Positions 27,247 to 35,599 of a DNA stretch of 64,000 nucleotides are shown here, piece after piece (the first letter of the stretch is position 1; each line of letters starts with the position of its first letter). The stretch spans positions 62,001 through 126,000 of the forward strand of contig JBGAKR010000007.1 in the NCBI GenBank assembly GCA_044224315.1, in the 5' to 3' direction. The position numbers were made by a program, and so were the translations under genes. This DNA comes from JAGXTF01 sp044224315. Lineage in GTDB: Bacteria > Bacteroidota > Bacteroidia > NS11-12g > UBA955. The notes under the pieces were generated by a model. The model was not told the origin of the DNA. It worked only from the letters and a program-made list of their open reading frames with translations, and did not search any database.

Positions 27247-27277
27247 TTTATTCTGCAATAAAATTTAGCTATATTTG
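27247..27277 (+). promoter_or_regulatory. Promoter of tRNA-Leu
   Basis: TTTA (27247-27250), 19 nt, TATATTTG (27270-27277) matches the Bacteroidota promoter with one mismatch in the -33 element. Transcription would start near 27284, about 70 nt before the mature tRNA. Confidence 0.6.
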
Positions 27278-27354
27278 CAGCCCGTTCTTTAAAAGTCGCA
27301 TTCAACATTAAAACACAATGCTTCTGGCATTATCGTTTTAACTCCACAATATTT

Positions 27355-27438
27355 GCCCGGGTGGCGGAATTGGTAGACGCGCTGGTCTCAAACACCTGTG
27401 GGTTCACCCCCGTACCGGTTCGACTCCGGTCCCGGGCA
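27355..27438 (+). tRNA. tRNA-Leu (anticodon CAA)
   Basis: The acceptor stem GCCCGGG/CCCGGGC, D arm GGCGGAATTGGTAGACGC, anticodon loop CTCAAAC (anticodon CAA, reading UUG), long variable arm (TGGGTTCACCCCCGTA) and T loop GGTTCGACTCC fit a class II leucine tRNA. The anticodon stem shows one T-T mismatch. Unlike tRNA-Pro in this window, CCA is not encoded; a T-rich run follows at once. Confidence 0.95.
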
Positions 27439-27457
27439 CTTTTTTTCTTCCTTTACA

Positions 27458-28297
27458 GTGTCAAACATTCACAATATCACCATCGATTATTTCGCAGATA
27501 AACCGCTCTGCGTGGATTTGCACACCCCCGATCATAAACAAAATTTTCCGTTGGCCATTTTTTTACCGGGCTTTAAAGGATTTAAAGATTGGGGCTATTT
27601 TCCGCTTCTGGCAGAAGTTTTTAATAAGGAAGGAATAGCGCTGGTAACCGTAAATTTTTCACATAATGGTGTAAATCCTGCCAATCCCGAAGAATTTTCC
27701 GACCTTGAAGCATTTGGCAATAACACCATATCCCAAGAGTTAAAGGAAATTAAATCCATTGTAGAATGGGCCATTGCCAATGCTGGAATGTACGGCTGGG
27801 ATCCCGGTAATATTTGCCTTATTGGCCACAGCCGGGGTGGGGGAGAAGCCATCGTGTTCGCTTCCACCGATGACCGTATCAATAAAGTGATTACCTGGGC
27901 GCCCGTTTCAGATTTTGGCTTCTCTTTTAAAAATGCGAACCACGAAAAATGGAAACAAGAGGGGAAAATATTCATAGAAAATACCCGCACCAAGCAGCAA
28001 ATGCCTGTGAATTATTCTTTCTGGGAGGATTTAGAAAAAAATAAGGAAGCCTTTAATATTATCAAAGCAGCCGCTGCCATTGAAATGCCCATGATGCTGC
28101 TGCACGGCGATGCCGATGAGTCTGTGCCTATCGTGCATTCCGAAAAAATTTACGAACAATGCCTGCATTCTGTTTTCATTGGAATCGAAAATGGAACCCA
28201 TACTTTCAATGCAGGTCATCCCTGGCCCGTAGGAAGCAAATTCCCCTATCAATTGCAGGAAGCTCTGGTAAATACCATCGAATTTATTAAGGACTAA
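27458..28297 (+). CDS. Alpha/beta hydrolase (dienelactone-hydrolase-like)
   Basis: 279 aa from GTG 27458. It has the oxyanion segment FLPGFKGFKDWG, the nucleophile elbow GHSRGGG (Ser), a later acid in LLHGDADESVP and the His in ENGTHTFN, the full catalytic series of the alpha/beta hydrolase fold. No signal peptide, so probably cytoplasmic. The frame stays open upstream into tRNA-Leu, but those codons belong to the tRNA, which sets GTG 27458 as the start. The substrate is unknown. The stop overlaps that of the convergent Sua5-type gene by four bases. Confidence 0.88.
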   Translation: MSNIHNITIDYFADKPLCVDLHTPDHKQNFPLAIFLPGFKGFKDWGYFPLLAEVFNKEGIALVTVNFSHNGVNPANPEEFSDLEAFGNNTISQELKEIKSIVEWAIANAGMYGWDPGNICLIGHSRGGGEAIVFASTDDRINKVITWAPVSDFGFSFKNANHEKWKQEGKIFIENTRTKQQMPVNYSFWEDLEKNKEAFNIIKAAAAIEMPMMLLHGDADESVPIVHSEKIYEQCLHSVFIGIENGTHTFNAGHPWPVGSKFPYQLQEALVNTIEFIKD

Positions 28298-29256
28298 CGC
28301 ACCATTGCCCGCTTCAGTCGGTCGTTAATGGCACGCCCCAATCCCTCATCGGGCACATTTTCTACTATGGCAAGGTTATACCCTTCGTTGTCTAACTGGC
28401 GTAAAATTCCAAACAATCGACTGGCGGCGGTTTTTAAACTTCCATCTGGTGCCAGAATAAATTGCTTTTCCGGGTCATAGCCATCAATAGGTCGGGTAAA
28501 CCGAATTAGTGCTGTTTTGAAATTCTCGGCTTCTTGCAATTGCAATGCAATATCATCCTGTTTTACCAGCAAGCATCGCGGAGCATAGTGCATATCAAGC
28601 TGCCCGGGTGCTGCCGGATTGCTGTTCTGGTGCAGATTTTCGCCCAGTTCTCCGGTAATTTCCTCTATGCGGCTAATTTCCAATCCTCCTAATCGCAGAA
28701 TAACGGGTTGGTCATGGGTATCAAATCCAATAATGGTGCTTTCCAATCCTACCTCACAATCCCCGCCATCTAATATGTAATCTACTTCATTTCCCAGATG
28801 ACTGGCTACATGCGAAGCCCGGGTTGGACTCACATAGCCGAATGGATTGGCACTCGGAGCAGCAAGCGGAAAATCAACTTGTTTCAGCAAAGCCAAGGTT
28901 AATGGGTGATTGGGAACCCTAAGCCCCACCGTTGGTTGGCCGGCTGTAACCAAATCTGGTACAATTTCAGTTTTGGTTAAAATCAGGGTTAGCGGTCCAG
29001 GCCAAAAAGCCGCTGCCAGTTTGCGGGCTAAGGGAGGAAAATACGCAGCACATTTTTCAACTTCGCTAATATCTGCAATATGCACAATTAAAGGATCAAA
29101 AAAAGGGCGTTTTTTTGCCTCAAAAATACTGGCAACCGCTTGTGGATTAAGTGCATTCGCTGCCAGTCCGTAAACTGTTTCGGTAGGAATGGCCACCAGT
29201 TTTCCTGCAGCCAAACTGGCCGCGGCATGGGCTATATCGGTTCCGGTTTCAGTCAA
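28294..29256 (-). CDS. Threonylcarbamoyl-AMP synthase (Sua5/YwlC type)
   Basis: 320 aa. The N-terminal YrdC domain (about 1-200) shows VAIPTETVYGLAANALNP, KKRPFFDPLIVHI, FWPGPLTLIL, VGLRVPNHP and the SANPFGYVSPT motif. A linker and a C-terminal Sua5 domain (DMHYAPRCLLV onward, about 215-320) follow. It makes threonylcarbamoyl-AMP for the t6A37 modification of ANN-decoding tRNAs. The length and second domain mark the Sua5 rather than the single-domain TsaC form. It lies downstream of the NtrC-type regulator with a 36-bp gap holding a small palindrome (29271-29285). Confidence 0.94.
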   Translation of the reverse strand: MTETGTDIAHAAASLAAGKLVAIPTETVYGLAANALNPQAVASIFEAKKRPFFDPLIVHIADISEVEKCAAYFPPLARKLAAAFWPGPLTLILTKTEIVPDLVTAGQPTVGLRVPNHPLTLALLKQVDFPLAAPSANPFGYVSPTRASHVASHLGNEVDYILDGGDCEVGLESTIIGFDTHDQPVILRLGGLEISRIEEITGELGENLHQNSNPAAPGQLDMHYAPRCLLVKQDDIALQLQEAENFKTALIRFTRPIDGYDPEKQFILAPDGSLKTAASRLFGILRQLDNEGYNLAIVENVPDEGLGRAINDRLKRAMVR

Positions 29257-29292
29257 AATACTCTATCAGACAGGAATTATTCCTGCAAATCA

Positions 29293-30648
29293 TCAACGGC
29301 GTTTTAATGCGTATTTCTCTATTTTATTGTAAAGATGACTTCGCTGAATGTCAATCTCCTGGGCAGTTTTGGCCACATTCCATCCATTTTGCATCAGTTT
29401 TCTTTCAATAAATATTTTTTCGGCCCAATCTCTGAATTCCTGCAGGGTTTGGTACTTGTCTACTACCCCAAATGGGTCGGATCCACGCTGTGCCGGATTG
29501 CTATAGATGTATACATCCTCCCCGGTAATGGTATCGCCGCAAAGAATTACCAACCTTTCCACCACGTTTCTAAGTTCGCGAATGTTTCCGGTCCAGTTCA
29601 CTTCCTTAATGGCATCATATCCTGCGGGTGAAAATTTCTTCATGGGAATTCCATTATCGGCGCAGGCTTCTTCTAAAAATTTATCCGCTATCAACGGAAT
29701 ATCCTCTGATCTTTCATTCAATGTGGGAACATGGATGAGAATAACTGACAAACGGTGGTACAAATCCATACGGAAATTGCCTTTTTCAATTTCAGCCAGC
29801 AAATCTTTATTGGTAGCTGCTACAATGCGCACATCTACTTTTATTTCCTTATCGCCACCAACACGTGCAATTTTTCCTTCTTGGATAGCGCGCAGCACTT
29901 TTGCCTGCGCGGCCAAACTCATATCCCCGATTTCATCCAGAAACAAAGTTCCGCCATGGGCTTGTTCAAATTTACCAATACGCTGTTTAATCGCTGAAGT
30001 AAAACTACCTTTTTCATGTCCGAACAATTCACTTTCTATCAATTCTGTTGGGATACTGGCGCAGTTTACTTCAACCAAAGGCATACCCGCACGGGCACTT
30101 TTTTCGTGCAACCAGCGGGCTACCAATTCCTTCCCTGTTCCGTTTTCACCGGTAATTAATACACGGGCCTCTGTGGGGGCAACCTTTTCAATGGTATCCT
30201 TAATTTTTTGGATAGCCGGAGTTTCACCAATGATATCAAAGGTTTTGGTAACCTTGCGCTTTAAAACCTTGGTTTCGGCTACCAGATTATTGCGGTCTAC
30301 CGCGTTGCGGATGGTTATCAGCAATCGATTTAAATCCGGTGGTTTGGTAATAAAGTCATAGGCGCCTTTTTTGGTGCTTTCTATGGCCATATCTACCGTT
30401 CCATGCCCCGATATCATTATAAAGGGAACGTCCGGTGCCAGAGCTTGGGCCCTGTCTAACAATTCCATACCATCCAATCCCGGCATTTTTACATCGCAAA
30501 GCACAGCGTCGTATTCGTTTTTCTGAATCAACTGCAGCGCTTTCATCCCGTCTTCTGCGAGGGTTACATTGTATTTCTCATATTCCAGTATCTCTTTCAG
30601 GGTTTCCCTGATGGATGCTTCGTCGTCTACAACCAGTATTTCGGGCAT
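29293..30648 (-). CDS. NtrC-family response regulator (AAA+ sigma-54 activator type)
   Basis: 451 aa. The receiver domain (1-120) has D8/D9 and phosphoacceptor D52 in LCDVKMPG. The AAA+ domain (about 140-375) has Walker A GENGTGKE, the loop GSFTSA at 214-219 in place of the usual GAFTGA, Walker B GTLFLDEIGD and the R-finger region FRMDLYHRL. A Fis-type HTH (NGWNVAKTAQEIDIQRSHLY) closes the protein. It would activate sigma-54 promoters when phosphorylated; the F and T that contact sigma-54 are kept. No kinase gene is adjacent, so it is an orphan regulator in this window. Confidence 0.93.
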   Translation of the reverse strand: MPEILVVDDEASIRETLKEILEYEKYNVTLAEDGMKALQLIQKNEYDAVLCDVKMPGLDGMELLDRAQALAPDVPFIMISGHGTVDMAIESTKKGAYDFITKPPDLNRLLITIRNAVDRNNLVAETKVLKRKVTKTFDIIGETPAIQKIKDTIEKVAPTEARVLITGENGTGKELVARWLHEKSARAGMPLVEVNCASIPTELIESELFGHEKGSFTSAIKQRIGKFEQAHGGTLFLDEIGDMSLAAQAKVLRAIQEGKIARVGGDKEIKVDVRIVAATNKDLLAEIEKGNFRMDLYHRLSVILIHVPTLNERSEDIPLIADKFLEEACADNGIPMKKFSPAGYDAIKEVNWTGNIRELRNVVERLVILCGDTITGEDVYIYSNPAQRGSDPFGVVDKYQTLQEFRDWAEKIFIERKLMQNGWNVAKTAQEIDIQRSHLYNKIEKYALKRR

Positions 30649-30829
30649 ATGTATAAATTAGTTTACAATTTTATGCTAAAAAAAATGGACGTTCTCTAAT
30701 AACAAGTGTCCAGTTATCCTCGTTTTATGCACACCACGCATTGCCATTGGCTCGAGGAAAATGTATTTTCTGAAATATTTTCTGTAACACTTTTTTTTTA
30801 CTGCGTTTTATCTATAAAAATTAGGGATT

Positions 30830-31966
30830 ATGAACAGAAAAATATTACTATTTCCCTTGGTCTTCGCTGCCGGAATCTCACTTCAGGCCCAACAAGATCC
30901 ATATTATACCCATTTTGCTTTTAACCGGGTTTTTTATAATCCAGCCTATGCGGGCGCTACAGGAGGCATTTGTGCCAATATGATCAACCACAAGCAATGG
31001 CTGATGTTGCCCGAACAAACCGGACTTTTCCGCACCGAAGGAGGATTGGCTCCCATTTCTCCCATCCCCGGCGCCATTGGACCTATCACCAACGGCCTGG
31101 GTATTTCTGCGCCCATACAATTTAGTAAATTTGGCAATTACGGTGGCGTATCTGCTGCCACTATTTCCGATAACATTGCTTATGAAAACAATACGTATTT
31201 TAAATTCGGACTGGCAGGGGCTATTCCGATTGGCATGGATGGAGAATTTCGCGCAGGGGTGGATTTTACCAACCAAACCAAGCGCTGGGATGCGGGTAAA
31301 CTCAGGGCCATGCATATGGATGACCCCATGCTCCCCATAAATCCCAACCCCAGTTCCAGTAAATGGCTACTGGGAGCCGGACTGTATGCGCGTTTTGGCG
31401 GCTCCAGAAACCTGCAATTGGGGGCCAGCATGACCAATATTAATAAGGCCAGATTCGAATATTTTAATAAAGGCGGTAGCCAAACTTTCGTAGAAGCAGC
31501 CAGGCACCTGTACCTGTTTGCAAGCTGGGAATACAAGGATTTTATGGGTAATCCAAATCTTAAACTCCAACCCAATTTGTTTGTGCGCAGCGTAAAAGGG
31601 GCCAATGGCTGGATCAAACCCCAGGCCGAAGCGCAGGCCTTGATTACCTGGATGAACCAGTTTAGCGGTGGGATAGGGGCCAGAGCCCAGGGTGTTGGTG
31701 CCGATGCCTCGTACCTCATGCTGGGTTTATACCCATTGCAGATTTTAAATGTCAAAACCAAAACCGATCAAATGCTCCGTGTGGGTATGTCTTACGATTT
31801 TACTCTGCAATCGCTTCGCTTAAGCAGTCGCAATACTTACGAAATACAAGTCAATTACTGCATTCGGTTGGGTGGAATTGGTATCCACACCGAGCCACAT
31901 ATCGACCACCCCCGAGAGATTGCACCCCACCCACTTTTACGAGATGGCAATGTTCCTTATTTCTGA
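30830..31966 (+). CDS. PorP/SprF family T9SS outer-membrane protein (copy 1)
   Basis: 378 aa. A signal peptide ends at LQAQ, followed at once by the family hallmark QDPYYTHFAFNRVFYNPAYAG. The remainder is a predicted outer-membrane beta barrel (alternating aromatic/Gly strands, ending in RLGGIGIHTEP and a short tail). SprF/PorP proteins assist secretion or attachment of T9SS cargo such as SprB, or form part of the complex with PorK-PorN. It lies directly upstream of a paralogue and gldK, all on the same strand. Confidence 0.92.
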   Translation: MNRKILLFPLVFAAGISLQAQQDPYYTHFAFNRVFYNPAYAGATGGICANMINHKQWLMLPEQTGLFRTEGGLAPISPIPGAIGPITNGLGISAPIQFSKFGNYGGVSAATISDNIAYENNTYFKFGLAGAIPIGMDGEFRAGVDFTNQTKRWDAGKLRAMHMDDPMLPINPNPSSSKWLLGAGLYARFGGSRNLQLGASMTNINKARFEYFNKGGSQTFVEAARHLYLFASWEYKDFMGNPNLKLQPNLFVRSVKGANGWIKPQAEAQALITWMNQFSGGIGARAQGVGADASYLMLGLYPLQILNVKTKTDQMLRVGMSYDFTLQSLRLSSRNTYEIQVNYCIRLGGIGIHTEPHIDHPREIAPHPLLRDGNVPYF

Positions 31967-32187
31967 TTTTTGAACAAAAGGTACTTTTTGAGTGTAAACT
32001 TATCTAAATATAAAAATTTCAATGGAATGGGCATTTGTCGAATGCCCATTCGGTCGTTTATTTCTGCCCCAAATCGACACATAAACCCAGAAAATTGTAA
32101 AAATATTAACAGCAGATGAATAAAAAATTTGTTCAATCCAAAAGGAATCCTCATTTTTGTCGTTTAACGCATAAGTTAGCCGGAAAT

Positions 32188-33315
32188 ATGAAGAGAGTGA
32201 TACGAATAGTGCTGGTTGCCGCACTGGCAGTGCCCGCAGTGTTATCAGCCCAGCAAGATCCTTACTATACCCATTTTACATTCAATAAGGTGCTGCTGAA
32301 CCCTGCCTATGCAGGTGCTTCGGGTAGTTTCTGCCTGAATGCAATCAGTCACCAACAGTGGCGAGGGTTGGAAGATCAAACTTCGGCCATGAAAACCCAG
32401 AGTGGTTTGCCTGTTTCCGACAACTTTACCAAGAATATTGCGCCTAAAACCAGTGGATTCGCATTCTATGCACCCATCAATATTGGCAAAGGTTCTGGCG
32501 ATGAAAGAGAAATTACCAACTATGGGGGCGTTTATTTTGGCTTTGTAAATGATGTAGTTGCCTATGAAAAGAATACTTACATGCGTGGAGGTATAGCAGG
32601 GGCATATCCTTTGGGATCGGGAAGTATCCGTTTGGGTGTAGATTTTGTAAGCCTAACCAAAGAACTGGACGGCGATAAAATGCGTGCTCACGACGTAAAC
32701 GACCCTCGCATTCCTACTGGTAAAACCGGTTCTACCCATATGACCCTCGGTGCAGGTATCTACTACCAAAATCCCGATATGAACCATTTCTATATTGGTT
32801 TGTCATCCTCTCATATCAAGCCCCAGCAATTTACCTATGGTACAGGTAGCCAATTGGTTCAAATTCAAACCGCGCGCCACTTTTACCTGATGTCGGGCTT
32901 GAAACTTGAAAATTTCCTGGGCAACCCCGCTCTTACCCTCGACCCAGCTTTACTGGTAAAAACTGTAAACGAAGTAGGAATAGTGAAACCCCAGCTCGAT
33001 TTGCAAGGTATGGTTACCTGGAATAATCTATATGCCGGTGGTTTAAATCTGCGCACTTATGGTGTAGGAATGGATGCGCTTTCTTTGATGATTGGCTACT
33101 ATCCTCCCATTAAAGGCAATAGCAACGACCCCAACGCTAATCAAACTTTGCGCGTAGGTTATTCTTATGATATTACCCTGCAATCTTTGCGTCGCAGCAG
33201 CAGCGGAACTCACGAGTTACAAGTGAATTACTGCTTCCGAATTAAGCTGCCCGAGAAAATTTATGTTCCATATAGGCACCCCCGCTACATGCAGCGCCAG
33301 CCTGATATTGAATAA
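32188..33315 (+). CDS. PorP/SprF family T9SS outer-membrane protein (copy 2)
   Basis: 375 aa, clearly paralogous to the preceding gene (shared QQDPYYTHF, NPAYAGA, and the DITLQSLRRSSS versus DFTLQSLRLSSR segment near the C-terminus). The start ATG 32188 begins a good signal peptide ending at VLSAQ; the frame is open from 32116, but those 24 residues would spoil the signal peptide. A beta barrel is predicted. Its position 128 bp before gldK suggests that this copy is the PorP partner of the core machinery. Confidence 0.92.
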   Translation: MKRVIRIVLVAALAVPAVLSAQQDPYYTHFTFNKVLLNPAYAGASGSFCLNAISHQQWRGLEDQTSAMKTQSGLPVSDNFTKNIAPKTSGFAFYAPINIGKGSGDEREITNYGGVYFGFVNDVVAYEKNTYMRGGIAGAYPLGSGSIRLGVDFVSLTKELDGDKMRAHDVNDPRIPTGKTGSTHMTLGAGIYYQNPDMNHFYIGLSSSHIKPQQFTYGTGSQLVQIQTARHFYLMSGLKLENFLGNPALTLDPALLVKTVNEVGIVKPQLDLQGMVTWNNLYAGGLNLRTYGVGMDALSLMIGYYPPIKGNSNDPNANQTLRVGYSYDITLQSLRRSSSGTHELQVNYCFRIKLPEKIYVPYRHPRYMQRQPDIE

Positions 33316-33376
33316 ATTTAATCCAAACACAATAAATCGGTTTTACTATCGTTATTATAATGAGTTTGTAAAAATT

Positions 33377-33407
33377 CTTGCACTTTCATGCGAAAGGACT
33401 ATTTTTG
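33377..33407 (+). promoter_or_regulatory. Promoter of the gldKLMN operon
   Basis: CTTG (33377-33380), 19 nt, TATTTTTG (33400-33407) is a near-ideal Bacteroidota promoter. It lies inside the open frame upstream of ATG 33444 and so helps exclude the earlier start at 33378. The expected leader is about 30 nt. Confidence 0.7.
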
Positions 33408-33443
33408 CAACTTCACGAAAAATACACTTATTTGAACAAGCAA

Positions 33444-34826
33444 ATGAAAAGAAAGTGGATGAGTACCATCTCTGAGAGCAGATTTGTGAAAGGTGTGCTG
33501 AATACCTTCTCCAACCGGAAGGTTCGCACTGCGGCTATCATTACTACGGTAGTGCTGATGGCATGTGGCCCTGCTGATACCGGAGATCTTACCGGTGTCC
33601 CTGGCAGGAGACCCTGGTTTCACCCTCAACCTCCCGGCACGGTTTATATCCCTTCCGGAACCTTCCATACCGGACAGGCCGATCAGGATATATTCCAGTC
33701 GTACATCCAGCCCAATAAACAAATGACTATTGTGGCTTTCTGGATGGATGAAACGGAGATTACAAATAACGAATACCGTCAGTTCGTGAACCATGTGGTA
33801 GACTCTATCGCCAGGTACACCATTGATGATGATGAGTATTTCCTTCCCGAAGATGAGAATGGAAACCGCTACATCAATTACGACAGACAAGTGGATTTCT
33901 ACAAATTCCGCGAAGAACTGTCTGATATGTATTACCCCGAAAACGAAAGGTTCCGCGGCAAACGCCAGCTCGATACCCGTAAACTGATTTATAAATATCA
34001 GTGGTTCGACTATGTGGCTGCAGCCAATCTGGACCGCGATAAATACAGTCTGGTTGAAGGCCGCGATGATCCTCACCGCGACCGTGGTCAGTACATTAAA
34101 AACGAAGAAACCTTGATTTATCCCGATACCCTTTGCTGGGTGCGCGATTTCACATACTCTTACAACGAGCCTATGGCCCGCGTTTACTTCTGGCATCCAA
34201 AATACGACGACTATCCAGTTGTGGGTATCAACTGGCACCAGGCCAACGCTTTCTGCGCATGGAGAACCATTCGCAAAACCAGCTACTGGGAACAGGCCGG
34301 GTACTTGCCAAATACAGAAGATTTCCGTTTGCCAACCGAGTATGAGTGGGAATATGCTGCCCGCGGTGGCCGGATAGGTAACAAATACCCATGGGGTGGT
34401 CCTTATGCCCGCAACAGCAAAGGTTGTATGCTGGCTAACTTTAAACCCCTGCGCGGTAACTATGGTGCAGACGGTGGTGTATACCCTGTGCGCGCCGACT
34501 CTTACTTCCCCAATGACTGGGGTCTGTATAACATGGCCGGTAACGTTGCCGAGTGGACTTCTACTACCTGGGAAGTTGCCAACAACTCTATCGTACACGA
34601 TTTGAATGGTGAGCACTATCGCCGCATTCCTGAAAGAGGTGATGTAGCTAAAGCCACTCCGATTTCACTGAAACGCAAAGTTATCCGCGGTGGTTCTTGG
34701 AAAGATGTAGCCTACTTTATCGAAAATGGCTCTCGTACCTACGAATACCAGGATACAAGCAAAAGTTATGTAGGATTCCGTTGTGTTCAAACTTACATCG
34801 GACGTTCAAACAAAGACAAAAAATAA
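33444..34826 (+). CDS. gldK: T9SS ring lipoprotein GldK (PorK)
   Basis: About 460 aa. The N-terminal part ends in the lipobox LMAC (Cys41), so the protein is lipid-anchored. The mature part is a formylglycine-generating-enzyme/sulfatase-modifying fold (FWMDETEITNNEYRQF at its start, RLPTEYEWEYAARGG, GLYNMAGNVAEWTST, VIRGGSWKD, SYVGFRCV at the end), as in all GldK/PorK proteins. It pairs with GldN to form the periplasmic ring beneath the outer membrane. The start was chosen at 33444 because the promoter sits just upstream. gldL follows after 70 bp. Confidence 0.95.
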   Translation: MKRKWMSTISESRFVKGVLNTFSNRKVRTAAIITTVVLMACGPADTGDLTGVPGRRPWFHPQPPGTVYIPSGTFHTGQADQDIFQSYIQPNKQMTIVAFWMDETEITNNEYRQFVNHVVDSIARYTIDDDEYFLPEDENGNRYINYDRQVDFYKFREELSDMYYPENERFRGKRQLDTRKLIYKYQWFDYVAAANLDRDKYSLVEGRDDPHRDRGQYIKNEETLIYPDTLCWVRDFTYSYNEPMARVYFWHPKYDDYPVVGINWHQANAFCAWRTIRKTSYWEQAGYLPNTEDFRLPTEYEWEYAARGGRIGNKYPWGGPYARNSKGCMLANFKPLRGNYGADGGVYPVRADSYFPNDWGLYNMAGNVAEWTSTTWEVANNSIVHDLNGEHYRRIPERGDVAKATPISLKRKVIRGGSWKDVAYFIENGSRTYEYQDTSKSYVGFRCVQTYIGRSNKDKK

Positions 34827-34896
34827 TTCCTAACCAGGATTACAAACACAAACAAAACCCGTTAATAAAAACACAAAACTAAAAACAAATATAAAA

Positions 34897-35559
34897 ATGA
34901 GCAGTAGTTTCTTTGAATCAAAAAGATGGAAACAAACCATGAACTTCGTTTATGGTTTCGGTGCAGCAATTGTAATTGTAGGAGCACTCTTTAAAATTCT
35001 TCACTTAAAAGGTGCCGACATCATGCTTACGGTAGGTCTGCTTACTGAGGCTGGTATCTTTACAATTTCAGCTTTCGAACCCGTGCACATGGATCCAGAT
35101 TGGTCTTTGGTATACCCCGAACTTGCAGGTGCTGAACCTACTACTAAAAAAGAAAAACAAGTAAACAAAGGCAGCATCTCTCAACAGTTGGATGCTATGT
35201 TGGCCGAAGCTAAAATTGGTCCGGATTTGATCCAAAGCCTTGGCACTGGTCTTCAGTCTTTGAGCACCAACGTAAAAGATATGTCTGAAATTTCAAGCGC
35301 TGCTGTAGCTACCAACGAGTATGCCGCAAACGCAACCAAAGCAGCTAAAAACATGGATGAAATTTCAAAAAGCACTGCAATGGTTTCAGATTCTCTGAGC
35401 TCATTCACCGGTGGTCTTAGCAGCGTATTAACTAACCTGAATGCTTCTGAAACCGCTACCAGCGAATTCAAAGACGAGATGGGCAAATTGAACCGCAACC
35501 TCGGCAACCTGAATTCTATTTACGGCAATATGCTTAGCGCAATGGGCGGTGCCCGTTAA
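34897..35559 (+). CDS. gldL: T9SS/gliding motor protein GldL
   Basis: 220 aa. Two N-terminal membrane helices (about 16-35 and 41-60); the second contains a conserved buried glutamate (Glu51 in GLLTEAGIF), which in GldL homologues is the likely proton-carrying residue. A cytoplasmic coiled-coil tail follows. Five GldL subunits surround two GldM helices in the inner-membrane proton-driven motor that powers T9SS and gliding. It is the only gldL in the window, although gldM and gldN are each present twice. Confidence 0.95.
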   Translation: MSSSFFESKRWKQTMNFVYGFGAAIVIVGALFKILHLKGADIMLTVGLLTEAGIFTISAFEPVHMDPDWSLVYPELAGAEPTTKKEKQVNKGSISQQLDAMLAEAKIGPDLIQSLGTGLQSLSTNVKDMSEISSAAVATNEYAANATKAAKNMDEISKSTAMVSDSLSSFTGGLSSVLTNLNASETATSEFKDEMGKLNRNLGNLNSIYGNMLSAMGGAR

Positions 35560-35599
35560 TTTTCCCGATACAACCACATAAAGAAAAAGGAACAGATAT

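Noticed and set aside
27398..27457. Earlier start of the alpha/beta hydrolase at 27398
   Set aside because: It lies inside tRNA-Leu, and the encoded residues are not hydrolase-like.
33378..33443. Earlier start of gldK at 33378
   Set aside because: The promoter -7 box is at 33400-33407, downstream of that start, and the lipoprotein signal begins at 33444 or later.
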